Shown here piece after piece: positions 25,278 through 33,709 of a DNA stretch of 52,710 nt. The stretch lies in contig JBMNJJ010000004.1 in NCBI GenBank assembly GCA_050951605.1, positions 1 through 52,710 on the forward strand, in the 5' to 3' direction. The position numbers and the translations under genes were made by a program. The first letter of the stretch is position 1. Each line of letters begins with the position of its first letter. Origin of the DNA: DUTS01 sp050951605 (GTDB lineage: Bacteria; Bacillota; Peptococcia; DRI-13; DTU073). Under the pieces are notes generated by a model. That model searched no databases. It worked only from the letters and a program-made list of their open reading frames with translations, and had not been told where the DNA came from.

Positions 25278-26591
25278 ATGTCTAAAACAGGTTTAATTTT
25301 TTTTCCGGCTTTTGACTGGGCAATTACTCCTACTCATCCGGAACGAGAAGAACGCCTTCTTTATACAAGAGATCAAATTTTTGAAGAAGGGATTTTAGAT
25401 CATCGTGAAATAGTGGAGTATACGCCACGTCTTGCTGAAGAAAAAGATATTCAAAGAGTTCATTTTTGTGTTCCTAATGTAAAAGAACAAACCACGACAG
25501 CTCATTTTATTTCTGCCGGAAGTGCACTTAAATTGGGTGATGCTTTAATGGGAGGGGAGATAAATAACGGTTTTTCGCTAGTTCGACCTCCCGGTCATCA
25601 TGCGATGCGTGTTGCCCACGGTAATCGAGGTTTTTGTAATATCAACAATGAAGCTATTCTTGTTGAATATTTACGTAAAAAGTATCATCTCAGAAAAATT
25701 GCGATTGTGGATACTGATGTTCATCATGGTGATGGCACCCAAGATATTTTTTATCATGACCCTGATGTATTGTTTATTTCGATGCATCAAGATGGAAGGA
25801 CACTTTATCCGGGAACAGGTTTTGTTAATGAACTGGGAGGACCGGGAGCTTATTTAAAGAATATTAATATACCACTACCACCTGGTACTACTGATGAAGG
25901 CTTTCTTAAAGTGTGGCGAGAAATTATTTCTCCACTTTTAAAAGATTTTGCTCCGGAATTAATTATTAATTCTGCCGGACAAGATAATCATTTTACCGAC
26001 CCTTTAGCCAATATGCAAGTCAGTAGTCAAGGGTATGCTGAGTTGACCAAGGAACTAAAACCTGATTTAGCTGTTTTAGAGGGTGGTTATGCAATTGAAA
26101 CGGCACTTCCTTATGTAAATTTAGGTATTTTACTAGCTTTGGCCGGTCAAGATTATAGCTATGTAGTTGAACCACAATATCGGAAACAACAAGTTAAACA
26201 AGAAACTCGTGTAACTAAATATGTAGATAAACTTATTGCTTTTTGGCAAAACAAATTTGCCCAAACTCCCCTAAGTAAAGAAGAATTATTTAATGGCAAA
26301 ATGCTCTATACAAATAGTCGTAATCTTTATTATGATACCGATAATATTCGAGAACAACAGCAGGAATATGTTTATTATTGTCCTAATTGTTCCGGTATTT
26401 ATCAAGTTATCTCACAAAGTGATCGAGCTTATGGTCGAAATTATTGTATAAAAGGAATTAGTATTCCCATGTATGCTTGTTCTGTTTGTGAGGAAAAAGC
26501 TTATGAAATGTGGGAAAGGGATAAAAAAGAAAATATGTATGATATTTATTATCTTCAAGATAAAAAAAACGATCATTATTTTATGGAATAA
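25278..26591 (+). CDS. Histone-deacetylase-fold hydrolase (AcuC/HDAC family) with C-terminal cysteine-rich tail
   Basis: A 437-residue arginase/deacetylase-fold enzyme. The family His pair is in RPPGHHAMR, zinc ligands in DTDVHHGDGT, the third ligand Asp in FTDPLANM, and the catalytic Tyr in LEGGYAIE, so the active site looks complete. Bacterial members include acetoin-utilisation AcuC and acetylpolyamine amidohydrolases; the substrate here is unknown. From about residue 365 a tail absent from standard HDACs carries two C-x2-C pairs (YYCPNCSG and YACSVCEE) that could bind zinc. The ATG at 25278 follows TAAGGAGG. It lies one base after the hydantoinase gene, within the mutS-mutL cluster. Confidence 0.85.
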   Translation: MSKTGLIFFPAFDWAITPTHPEREERLLYTRDQIFEEGILDHREIVEYTPRLAEEKDIQRVHFCVPNVKEQTTTAHFISAGSALKLGDALMGGEINNGFSLVRPPGHHAMRVAHGNRGFCNINNEAILVEYLRKKYHLRKIAIVDTDVHHGDGTQDIFYHDPDVLFISMHQDGRTLYPGTGFVNELGGPGAYLKNINIPLPPGTTDEGFLKVWREIISPLLKDFAPELIINSAGQDNHFTDPLANMQVSSQGYAELTKELKPDLAVLEGGYAIETALPYVNLGILLALAGQDYSYVVEPQYRKQQVKQETRVTKYVDKLIAFWQNKFAQTPLSKEELFNGKMLYTNSRNLYYDTDNIREQQQEYVYYCPNCSGIYQVISQSDRAYGRNYCIKGISIPMYACSVCEEKAYEMWERDKKENMYDIYYLQDKKNDHYFME

Positions 26592-26640
26592 ACACACAAA
26601 TAAGTGTCTTAAAAGGAGAAAGGAAGAGGGGGAAGATTAA

Positions 26641-26890
26641 GTGTCCAATATACATCTTCTCGATGAACTAACAGCCAATCAAATTGCAGCAGGGGAAGTA
26701 ATTGAAAGACCTGCTTCTGTAATTAAAGAATTAGTGGAAAATTCTTTAGATGCTGAAGCTAAAAAAATAGTAGTAGAAATAGTTGATGGAGGTTTAAAGG
26801 AACTTAAAGTTATTGATGATGGTTGTGGAATGTCCAAAGAGAACGTATCCTTAGCAATTAAACGTCACGCCACTAGTAAAATTAACACAA
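26641..26890 (+). pseudogene. mutL: mutL, 5' fragment (interrupted)
   Basis: GTG start at 26641. The fragment encodes the MutL GHKL ATPase N-terminus: IAAGEVIERPASVIKELVEN (with the catalytic Glu and the Mg-binding Asn), DAEAKKI, and the DDGCGM motif, up to HATSKINT. After 26890 the frame enters inserted DNA and stops at 26926. The matching 3' fragment begins at 28604. Removing the insert with one copy of the 13-bp repeat restores SKINTIADLNK in frame. Confidence 0.95.
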
Positions 26891-27149
26891 GGTCAATTGA
26901 AAAGGTAAGTTCCAGTTTGCAAAAGTAAAATCTGTAGAAATTAAAAAATAAAAATAACTTATAATTGCTTGATTTAAATAGGTTTAAATAGATTTAATAG
27001 CAGTGAATTATGCTTCTTTAAGGATAACGAAAAGCAAAAACTGCCAATTTGTGGTTGTTTTTGAGTAAGCTAAACTAAGTGTGGAAAATTAACTAACTAT
27101 TTGCAAGAGTAAATTCCACCCCATGCTAAAGTGAATTTTTAGTTATGAC

Positions 27150-28498
27150 TGGAGGCGCCTCTTGTGTAATAAATTATTTTTTAAGGAGTGATGGACGAAG
27201 GGTGATTTTATCTGGATGTATAAGCTTTGCGCCCATCTCCCTTAAAAAATCTTCACCATAGAGGGAAGTGAAGACCTCATAAGGGGTTTTATCACCGAGA
27301 TTTGGTCTCCCATAAGAATTGATATGGTTCATCATTAGAGAGATGTCCTGTTGTGTAAAACAGTCAAGAGAGGTTCCCTTGGGGATAATGCGCCGGATTA
27401 ATGAATGGTTGTTTTCGGCTGCTCCTCTCTGAAAAGGAGCCTGTGGGTCACAATAAAAAATGCGCGTTCTTGGGTGCCCTAGTGGATTGGTTTCGATTGC
27501 AGAAGGATTAGAAAATTCACTACCGTTGTCAGCAAGGATAACTTGAAATAAGTCACAAAAAACGTCATGCCCCAGTGTGCTGTAAATCTGATTAAAAATA
27601 TCAATGACAGATTGAGATGTATTGCTATCGCGGATAAAGGCCAGCATGAACTGTGGTATTGTAAAATGTAAAGTTAGTAGTACCTTGCCGCCTTTCTTGC
27701 CCTCCACGGAATCCATTTCTACAATGGGAGTTCCGGGATGTTCAGTCATAAAGTTGAGGAAATCCTGGTAAGTACGACCGATACGGCATTTTTTATCCAC
27801 CTTAAAAGTATCTTTCTTTTTCTTACGTTTCCCCATACGCACGACGCGAGGCATGTCAATGTTTTTGGCTGTAAAAAGACCATTAGCCACGTAATTGTAA
27901 AGGGTACGTTCATTGAGCATGATTTCATCCACATGGTTAACGCATATGTTGTGGAGTGACTGTCCTTTCATAAGGAGAGGACTGAGCAGAGCATCTAATC
28001 TCAAAGCTTCATCTTCGGTAAGCTGTATACCCTGGCGGGCTTCGGTTCGGACTGCTTCATACTCCTTTTGGGCGCGTATTGCAGAGTAAGTTCTTTTTTC
28101 CAAGGTGCAGGAGCGTCTGTTATCACAACCATTACAGACATAAGGGGGTTTGGTAAGTCTGTAGCATATTTGCTGTTGATAATCAGGACATATGGAAGAA
28201 CAGGAATGGCTCTTACAGAAGCAACAATAACGGTTACACTTCCGGTTGCTACAAAGATGTTGTGTAGCACAGTCCCTGCGAATTAAACAGTCATTAAAGG
28301 GTCTCCCGTAGCAACCGGTTTTTTTAAACTGGATATGATTCTTAACCTCTTTGGCAATAGTAGTTGGATCCTTGCCTAGCTCACATGCAATACTTCTGAA
28401 AGACTTTTTTTCATTTAACCTTTGTTCAATGATGTTTCTCTCTTCTGGAATCAAATGCTTGTTTTTATTCATATCTGCCTCCTAAAGAGGCGCCTCCA
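27150..28498 (-). mobile_element. IS30-family insertion sequence nested in the outer element
   Basis: A 1.35-kb element with perfect 14-bp terminal inverted repeats TGGAGGCGCCTCTT (27150-27163) and AAGAGGCGCCTCCA (28485-28498) and one transposase gene on the minus strand. No short target duplication is evident next to the repeats. Confidence 0.85.
27174..28472 (-). CDS. IS30-family transposase
   Basis: A 432-residue DDE transposase that appears intact. The N-terminal helix-turn-helix is HLIPEERNIIEQRL with SFRSIACELGKDPTTIAKEV, typical of IS30. A cysteine-rich region follows at about residues 50-125 (many C-x2-C and C-x-C pairs), as in many clostridial IS30 members. The catalytic acidic residues are in VEMDSVEGKKGGK, ILADNGSEF and the Glu of QRGAAENNHSLIRR. 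The ATG at 28472 is preceded by AGGAGG. It probably moves by the copy-out circle route known for the family. The insertion is antisense to mutL. Confidence 0.95.
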   Translation of the reverse strand: MNKNKHLIPEERNIIEQRLNEKKSFRSIACELGKDPTTIAKEVKNHIQFKKTGCYGRPFNDCLIRRDCATQHLCSNRKCNRYCCFCKSHSCSSICPDYQQQICYRLTKPPYVCNGCDNRRSCTLEKRTYSAIRAQKEYEAVRTEARQGIQLTEDEALRLDALLSPLLMKGQSLHNICVNHVDEIMLNERTLYNYVANGLFTAKNIDMPRVVRMGKRKKKKDTFKVDKKCRIGRTYQDFLNFMTEHPGTPIVEMDSVEGKKGGKVLLTLHFTIPQFMLAFIRDSNTSQSVIDIFNQIYSTLGHDVFCDLFQVILADNGSEFSNPSAIETNPLGHPRTRIFYCDPQAPFQRGAAENNHSLIRRIIPKGTSLDCFTQQDISLMMNHINSYGRPNLGDKTPYEVFTSLYGEDFLREMGAKLIHPDKITLRPSLLKK

Positions 28499-28603
28499 TG
28501 AATATTATAACTTTTTTGCAAAACTAAACACCATTGTTAATTTTGCAAAAGTAATTTCTGTACAGGGGATTTGGAGGGGTTGAATTTACTTTTTCAATTG
28601 ACA

Positions 28604-30145
28604 AAAATTAACACAATTGCCGATTTAAATAAATTACAAAGTTTGGGCTTTCGTGGTGAGGCCTTACCTAGTATAACTTCTGTAGCTAAAGTAGAAATAT
28701 TAACTAGAGAACCCCAGGTTAATTATGGCACAAAACTTACTATTGCAGGGAATAAACATCTTTCCTTGGAATCTGTAGGAACTTCAGTAGGAACTACAAT
28801 TATTGTTACTGATTTATTTTTTAATACTCCTGCTCGTAAAAAGTTTTTACGATCGGCAAGATATGAAAGTAGTTTAATTTATGAAGTATTAATGCAATTT
28901 TCTCTTAGTCATCCTCAAGTTGATTTTCGTTTATTGCGAGATGGAAAAGAAAATCTTAATACTACCGGAATTAAAACACATCCCGATTTGTTAGAATATT
29001 ATTATGGCAGTAACGTAAAAGAAGCATTAATCGAAATAGAGGGAAAGCTTTCGGATGGTATAATATCCGGGTATCTTACTTTACCTACTTGTCATCGGAC
29101 AAATAGAAGAGGTATAAATTTTTTTATTAATCAGCGACGCGTTTATTCCCAAGAGCTACTTAATGCTTTAGATAAAGCTTATGAAAATGTTCTTCCTAAA
29201 GGGCAATTTCCGCTTTGTGTTTTAAACCTTACTTTAGATCCTGCTACAATTGATGTTAATGTACACCCCAGTAAATTAGAGGTACGTTTACGTAATCCTC
29301 TGTTAGCAAAAGAAATGACCTCTTTACTGCAAGAAAATTTAATTAAAAAACAAAAAATTCCCCGTTATTTTTTAGACCCCCAAAAGTTTTCGTTAACAAA
29401 TACCTCAAAATTAAAGGAAGACGATTTGTCCAAGAAAAATTCATCTTACCAAATTCAATCTAAAGGTATCCAAGAAGTTTTTCAAGAATTTTATAGTTGG
29501 GAGTCTTCCCCGCAAGATGATTTTAAAAATTTATCCGCTGTTCCTGAGCAGAGAGAACGGTCAATGGATCTAAAATCGTGTCAGGTTATTGGACAATTAG
29601 CGCAAACTTTTATTTTGGCAGAAGGGAAAGAGGGACTTTATATTATTGATCAACATATTGCTCAAGAGAGAGTTATTTTTGAAGATTTATTAAAAAAATC
29701 TACTACCGGTTCTTTGGAAAGTCAAGTGTTGCTTCATCCTGTAACTCTTCATCTTACACTTTTAGAAGAAGAAGTTATGATTAAGTATATTTTACCCCTA
29801 GCAGATTTAGGAATTATCTTAGAAAATTTCGGTCCAAGAAGCTATCTTTTAAGAGCTATTCCTGCCGGAGTACGTGAAGAACCTAAAGATTTCTTTTATT
29901 CATTACTAGAACACTTAGAAAAGAGCAAAGGCAAAACAGATGTTCTTGATGTTAAAAAAGAATTCTTGATTCATTCTTCTTGCAAAATGGCTATTAAAGC
30001 TAAAACAAAACTTACTTTTCAGGAGATGGAACAACTTATACATGACTTAAGTACAACAGAAAATTTTTTGACTTGCCCTCATGGTCGACCGATTATCTAT
30101 AAAATTACTTATTCCCAAATACTAAAAGCTTTTCATCGTGTATAA
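28604..30145 (+). pseudogene. mutL: mutL, 3' fragment (interrupted)
   Basis: This resumes MutL at KINTIADLNKLQSLGFRGEALPS (the ATP-lid GFRGEAL motif) and runs through GTTIIVTDLFFNTPARKKFL, the transducer domain (NVHPSKLEVR) and the C-terminal dimerisation/endonuclease domain with IIDQHIAQERVIFE (a variant of the DQHAxxER motif) and CPHGRP. A TTG at 28571 behind TTTGGAGGGG could start translation, but the product would lack the ATP-binding N-terminus. So no working MutL is expected. Apart from the insertion the fragment has no stop or frameshift, suggesting a recent event. Confidence 0.95.
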
Positions 30146-30205
30146 TTTATTTTTTAAAATAAATTTAAGAAAAACCGGTAAAAATAAAGAGAAAGGAGAT
30201 CAAGA

Positions 30206-31153
30206 TTGCTTCCTTTGGTAGTTATTTTAGGACCGACTGCTACAGGTAAAACAAAAATTGCTATAGACCTTGCTTTAAAAATAGGCGGAGAAATTATCTC
30301 CGGAGATTCGATGCAGGTTTATCGCTACATGAATATTGGTACAGCAAAAATCAAATCTACAGAAACAAAAGGGATTCCTCATCACCTTCTTGATATTAAA
30401 GACCCTCATGAACTCTTTAGTGTTGCTGATTTTCAAAAATTAGCTCGAGAAAAAATCATTGAAATTACTAAAAAAGGAAAGATTCCCTTTTTGGTAGGAG
30501 GTACAGGGCTATATATTCAAGCTGTTATTGACCCTTATGAATTTACGGAACAAGAAAATGCTTTACCTTATCGACGTAAGATTTTTTCTTTAGCTGAAAA
30601 AAAAGGAAAAATTTATGTACATCAACTTTTGCGTAGTGTTGACCCTGTTTCTGCAGAAAAAATACATCCTCACGACTTAAAACGGGTTAGTAGGGCTCTT
30701 GAATATTATCATCTAACAGGAAAACCTATTTCTGAAAACAGAAAAGCTAAACAAAAAAAGTCCTTATATAATTTAGCTCCCATTGGTTTAACATTAGAAC
30801 GTTCTTTATTATATCAACGAATTGAACAAAGGGTCGATCAAATGATGGCTGAAGGATTTTTAGAGGAGGTGAAAAGCCTTCTGTTAAAAGGCTATTCACC
30901 TGATTTACCCGCTATGCAAGGTCTAGGCTATCGACAATTAGTCGGCTATTTACAAGGAGATTATGACTTACCGGAAGCGGTTGCTTTAATCAAGCGAGAA
31001 ACACGACATTTTGCTAAACGTCAATTAACTTGGTTTAGACGTGATTCTAGGATAAAATGGTTTGCTGTTGATCGATTTGAAGCTAATTATGAACAGTTAT
31101 TAACAGAAATATTGTTTTTTATTGGCAGGACTCTTAGTTTTAATGTAGAATAA
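30206..31153 (+). CDS. miaA: tRNA dimethylallyltransferase
   Basis: A 315-residue MiaA, which transfers a dimethylallyl group to A37 of tRNAs reading UNN codons, the step before MiaB. The P-loop is GPTATGKTKIA at the N-terminus; ISGDSMQVYRYMNIGTAK (substrate Asp), PHHLLDI, LVGGTGLYIQAVI, and the tRNA-binding AMQGLGYRQLVGYL and RRDSRIKWF follow. The TTG at 30206 comes after AAAGGAGAT. It lies between mutL and hfq, the classic Firmicute order. With miaB broken, i6A37 may be left without the methylthio group. Confidence 0.95.
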   Translation: MLPLVVILGPTATGKTKIAIDLALKIGGEIISGDSMQVYRYMNIGTAKIKSTETKGIPHHLLDIKDPHELFSVADFQKLAREKIIEITKKGKIPFLVGGTGLYIQAVIDPYEFTEQENALPYRRKIFSLAEKKGKIYVHQLLRSVDPVSAEKIHPHDLKRVSRALEYYHLTGKPISENRKAKQKKSLYNLAPIGLTLERSLLYQRIEQRVDQMMAEGFLEEVKSLLLKGYSPDLPAMQGLGYRQLVGYLQGDYDLPEAVALIKRETRHFAKRQLTWFRRDSRIKWFAVDRFEANYEQLLTEILFFIGRTLSFNVE

Positions 31154-31190
31154 ATAAAATGAATTTGAACAGAAAAATGGAGGGATAAGA

Positions 31191-31433
31191 GTGTCAAAAA
31201 CACAAATAAATCTTCAAGATAATTTTTTAAATCAAATTAGAAAAAATAGTATACCCGTAACGATATTTTTAATAAATGGTTTTCAATTAAAAGGTAATGT
31301 AAAGGGATTTGATAATTTTACAGTTATTTTGGAGATGGAAGGAAAACAACAACTGATTTATAAACATGCTATTTCTACCATATCACCATTAAAATCGATT
31401 AATTTTAATCAAGATCAGGAGTCTGGTGAATAA
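31191..31433 (+). CDS. hfq: RNA chaperone Hfq
   Basis: An 80-residue Hfq. The Sm1 motif is NLQDNFLNQIRKNSIPVTIF with GFQLKGNVKGFDNFTVIL, and the Sm2 motif is YKHAISTISP (the usual Y-K/R-H-A). The protein forms hexameric rings that bind U-rich and A-rich RNA. The GTG at 31191 follows GGAGGG. It is 37 bases after miaA and ends in an unusually long hairpin terminator. Confidence 0.95.
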   Translation: MSKTQINLQDNFLNQIRKNSIPVTIFLINGFQLKGNVKGFDNFTVILEMEGKQQLIYKHAISTISPLKSINFNQDQESGE

Positions 31434-31449
31434 AAAAAGGAAAAATTAA

Positions 31450-31500
31450 TCATAGTTATGAAAAAGTGCCTATAAAAAAGGGCTTTTTTCATAACTATGA
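31450..31500 (+). terminator. Long inverted repeat/terminator after hfq
   Basis: A 21-bp near-perfect inverted repeat: 31450-31470 and 31480-31500, with the outer 16 bp perfect (TCATAGTTATGAAAAA). The right arm includes a run of six T, so it can terminate in the plus direction and possibly the other. It is longer than needed for a simple terminator. Confidence 0.75.
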
Positions 31501-31510
31501 CTTCAAGAAT

Positions 31511-31586
31511 AGACTGACCAGGCACCAAACAAATTATATTGCATAATTTGTACTGTTAAATCTATGCTATAAGGTGGTGCCAGTCT
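31511..31586 (+). promoter_or_regulatory. Structured leader of the spoVK-like gene sequestering its ribosome site
   Basis: AGACT (31511-31515) plus GGCACCA (31521-31527) can pair with TGGTGCC (31575-31581) plus AGTCT (31582-31586), ending exactly before the GTG start. Inside is a hairpin CAAATTAT (31530-31537) / ATAATTTG (31543-31550). The ribosome site AAGGTGG (31571-31577) is partly in the outer stem. It matches no riboswitch class I know. Confidence 0.5.
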
Positions 31587-32558
31587 GTGTCTTTACGTCT
31601 TTCTTTTTATCCTCAACAAAAAAAACAATTTACACATTTAGAAACAAATAATTTTATGAAGAATGAGGAAAAGATATCTCCATTAAGTATATTTCAAAGT
31701 TTAGAAAAAACATTTCCTCACAATGAAGCAGAGATGGCACAATGTAAAAGAGTAGAAGAGGTTTTGCAGGAACTAGATTCTCTCATTGGCTTAAAATCTG
31801 TAAAAAAATTAATTATTGAATTACAAGCCTTTATTGAAATTCAAAAAAGAAGGGAAAAAGAAAATCTTTTAACTGATAAGCTCGTTCTACATGCTATTTT
31901 TAAAGGAAATCCAGGAACAGGAAAAACAACTGTTGCCCGAATTATAGGAAGACTTTTTAAAGAAATAGGCGTTTTGAAGAAAGGTCATGTTATCGAGGTA
32001 GAGAGAGCAGATTTAGTAGGGGAATATATTGGACATACCGCTTTAAAAACGCGTGAACAAATTAAACGTGCTTTAGGTGGTGTACTTTTTCTTGATGAAG
32101 CATATTCTTTAGCTCGGGGTGGCGAAAAAGATTTTGGAAAAGAAGCTATCGACACCATAGTTAAAGCAATGGAAGATCATAAAGATAATCTTGTTCTTAT
32201 TCTTGCCGGATATAAAGAGGAAATGAGCTGGTTTTTACAATCAAACCCTGGGCTACGTTCACGCTTTCCCCTCCATATTGATTTCCCTGATTACAGTATT
32301 CAAGAATTATTAGCTATTGCTGAACAAATGCTTCAGAAAAGACAATATCAACTTACAGAAGAAGCTAAAAAAGAACTAGAAAACATTTTATATCAGAAAA
32401 TAATAATTAAACAAGAACATAATAGCAATGCTCGTTTAGTAAGAAATTTAATTGAAAAAGCCATTCGACAGCAAGCTGTACGTTTAGTTAATCAATTTCA
32501 GGTAACACGTAATGACTTAATATTAATTACTTGGCATGATATACATTCAAGTAGATGA
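31587..32558 (+). CDS. spoVK: AAA+ ATPase, stage V sporulation protein K-like
   Basis: A 323-residue AAA+ protein of the SpoVK/CbbX group. Walker A is GNPGTGKTTVARI, the pore loop region is VGEYIGHTALKT, Walker B is GGVLFLDEAYSLARG, sensor 1 lies in LVLILAGYKEEM, and the arginine finger is in GLRSRFPLHIDFPDY. SpoVK of B. subtilis is needed for spore maturation, and its gene lies downstream of hfq, the same order as here, which supports the call. The GTG start at 31587 has AAGGTGG nine bases before it; an ATG at 31656 is an alternative. Its leader may fold over the ribosome site. Confidence 0.88.
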   Translation: MSLRLSFYPQQKKQFTHLETNNFMKNEEKISPLSIFQSLEKTFPHNEAEMAQCKRVEEVLQELDSLIGLKSVKKLIIELQAFIEIQKRREKENLLTDKLVLHAIFKGNPGTGKTTVARIIGRLFKEIGVLKKGHVIEVERADLVGEYIGHTALKTREQIKRALGGVLFLDEAYSLARGGEKDFGKEAIDTIVKAMEDHKDNLVLILAGYKEEMSWFLQSNPGLRSRFPLHIDFPDYSIQELLAIAEQMLQKRQYQLTEEAKKELENILYQKIIIKQEHNSNARLVRNLIEKAIRQQAVRLVNQFQVTRNDLILITWHDIHSSR

Positions 32559-32573
32559 AAGGTGGTTGATTGT

Positions 32574-33692
32574 ATGTCTTATTTATTAAATTCATGGCAA
32601 ACATTTTTAAATACAGTACCCTCTATCATTATGTATGTTTTACTAGCAATAATTATATTTTTATTTTTTTGGTTTTTAAGAAAAGTATTGACCAGAATAA
32701 TTCTTAACTTAATTCTAAAAATATTTCCGAAAACGCATTGTGACTTTATTAAAAGAATATTATTATCTTTTAAAAAACCCCTACAATTCTTTTTTGTATT
32801 TTTAGGTCTTTATCTTGCTTTATGTTGTTTCCCTTTACAGTTAGAACAACGAATTATAATAACTAAATTATTCCGTTCTATCTTAATTATTTTGATTACT
32901 TGGGGGCTTTATAATTTATCAGACGTTAATTCTGTACTTTTTAAAAAGATTCAAGAAAAAGCAAATATTGAGGTTGATAAAGTATTAGCTCCTTTTTTAT
33001 CTAAATGTTTAAAAGTTATTCTAGTTTTGATTGCTTTTACGATTATTGCCCAAGAGTGGAATTATGATATTAATGGTTTAATTGCCGGTCTAGGCTTAGG
33101 CGGATTAGCTTTTGCTTTAGCAGCTAAAGACAGTTTAGCGAATATCTTTGGAGGAATGGTGATTATCCTAGATAAACCATTCTCCATAGGTGATACTATT
33201 GAAACTCCTAGTGTAGAAGGAACTGTGGAAGAAATGGGGTTTCGCAGTACAAAAATAAAAACATTTGCCCAAGCTTCAGTAACAGTTCCTAATTCTACTT
33301 TAGCTAATGAAGCAATTACTAATTGGTCAAAAAGAGGTAAAAGACGTATAGATTTTGAATTAAGAGTTGCTTATAATACACCTAAAGAAAAACTAGAAAA
33401 ATGTATTACAAGAATCAAAGAAATGCTACAACAACATTCGGATATTCATCAAGAAACAATTTTTGTAGGTTTTGACTGTTTTGACGAAAATAGTATAAAT
33501 ATCTATTTATATTTCTTTACAATTACTACAGTTTGGGGCGAATATATGCAAGTAAAAGAAGATGTAAACTTTAAAATCTTACAAATCTTAGAAGAGGAAG
33601 GGGTTTCTATTGCTTTCCCAAGTAGAGACCTTTATTTCCAAACTCCTCTTATCCAAAATCCGCTTCCTCAAACTAAAGAAAGCGGATTTTAG
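32574..33692 (+). CDS. MscS-family mechanosensitive ion channel
   Basis: A 372-residue small-conductance mechanosensitive channel. It has about four membrane segments: FLNTVPSIIMYVLLAIIIFL, then LQFFFVFLGLYLALCCF, IILITWGLYNL, and the pore helix VILVLIAFTIIAQEW leading into the conserved GLGLGGLAFALAAKDSLANI. The beta domain FSIGDTIETPSVEGTVEEMG and VPNSTLANEAITNWS follow. Such channels release solutes under osmotic downshift. The ATG at 32574 is preferred to GTG 32562, which lies inside the ribosome site GAAAGGTGG. A terminator hairpin overlaps its last codons. Confidence 0.93.
   Translation: MSYLLNSWQTFLNTVPSIIMYVLLAIIIFLFFWFLRKVLTRIILNLILKIFPKTHCDFIKRILLSFKKPLQFFFVFLGLYLALCCFPLQLEQRIIITKLFRSILIILITWGLYNLSDVNSVLFKKIQEKANIEVDKVLAPFLSKCLKVILVLIAFTIIAQEWNYDINGLIAGLGLGGLAFALAAKDSLANIFGGMVIILDKPFSIGDTIETPSVEGTVEEMGFRSTKIKTFAQASVTVPNSTLANEAITNWSKRGKRRIDFELRVAYNTPKEKLEKCITRIKEMLQQHSDIHQETIFVGFDCFDENSINIYLYFFTITTVWGEYMQVKEDVNFKILQILEEEGVSIAFPSRDLYFQTPLIQNPLPQTKESGF
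33655..33690. terminator. Terminator overlapping the end of mscS
   Basis: AAAATCCGCTT (33655-33665) and AAGCGGATTTT (33680-33690), an 11-bp perfect stem that includes the last coding bases of mscS. It can serve both mscS and the convergent small gene at 33710. Confidence 0.7.
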
Positions 33693-33709
33693 AAACAGAC
33701 AAGAAAACT

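Larger units (their letters stand above)
26891..28603. mobile_element. Outer insertion in mutL: 13-bp direct repeats, 21-bp terminal inverted repeats
   Basis: The insert is bounded by the direct repeat AAAATTAACACAA (26878-26890 and 28604-28616). Just inside are inverted repeats GTCAATTGAAAAGGTAAGTTC (26892-26912) and its counterpart at 28582-28602, with two mismatches in 21. Without the IS30 element nested in it, the outer element is only about 364 bp and has no coding capacity, so it is MITE-like. Its ends carry several copies of a TTTGCAARAGTAA motif (near 26916, 27104 and 28542), a multiple-end-repeat layout known from IS21-type elements. The family assignment is uncertain. Confidence 0.8.

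Noticed and set aside
27738..28286. Frames opposite or out of frame with the IS30 transposase
   Set aside because: They are shadows of the transposase reading frame, with no start signals or motifs.
27147..28501. Target-site duplication of the IS30 element
   Set aside because: The bases next to its inverted repeats (GAC on the left, TGA on the right) do not match; no duplication can be claimed.
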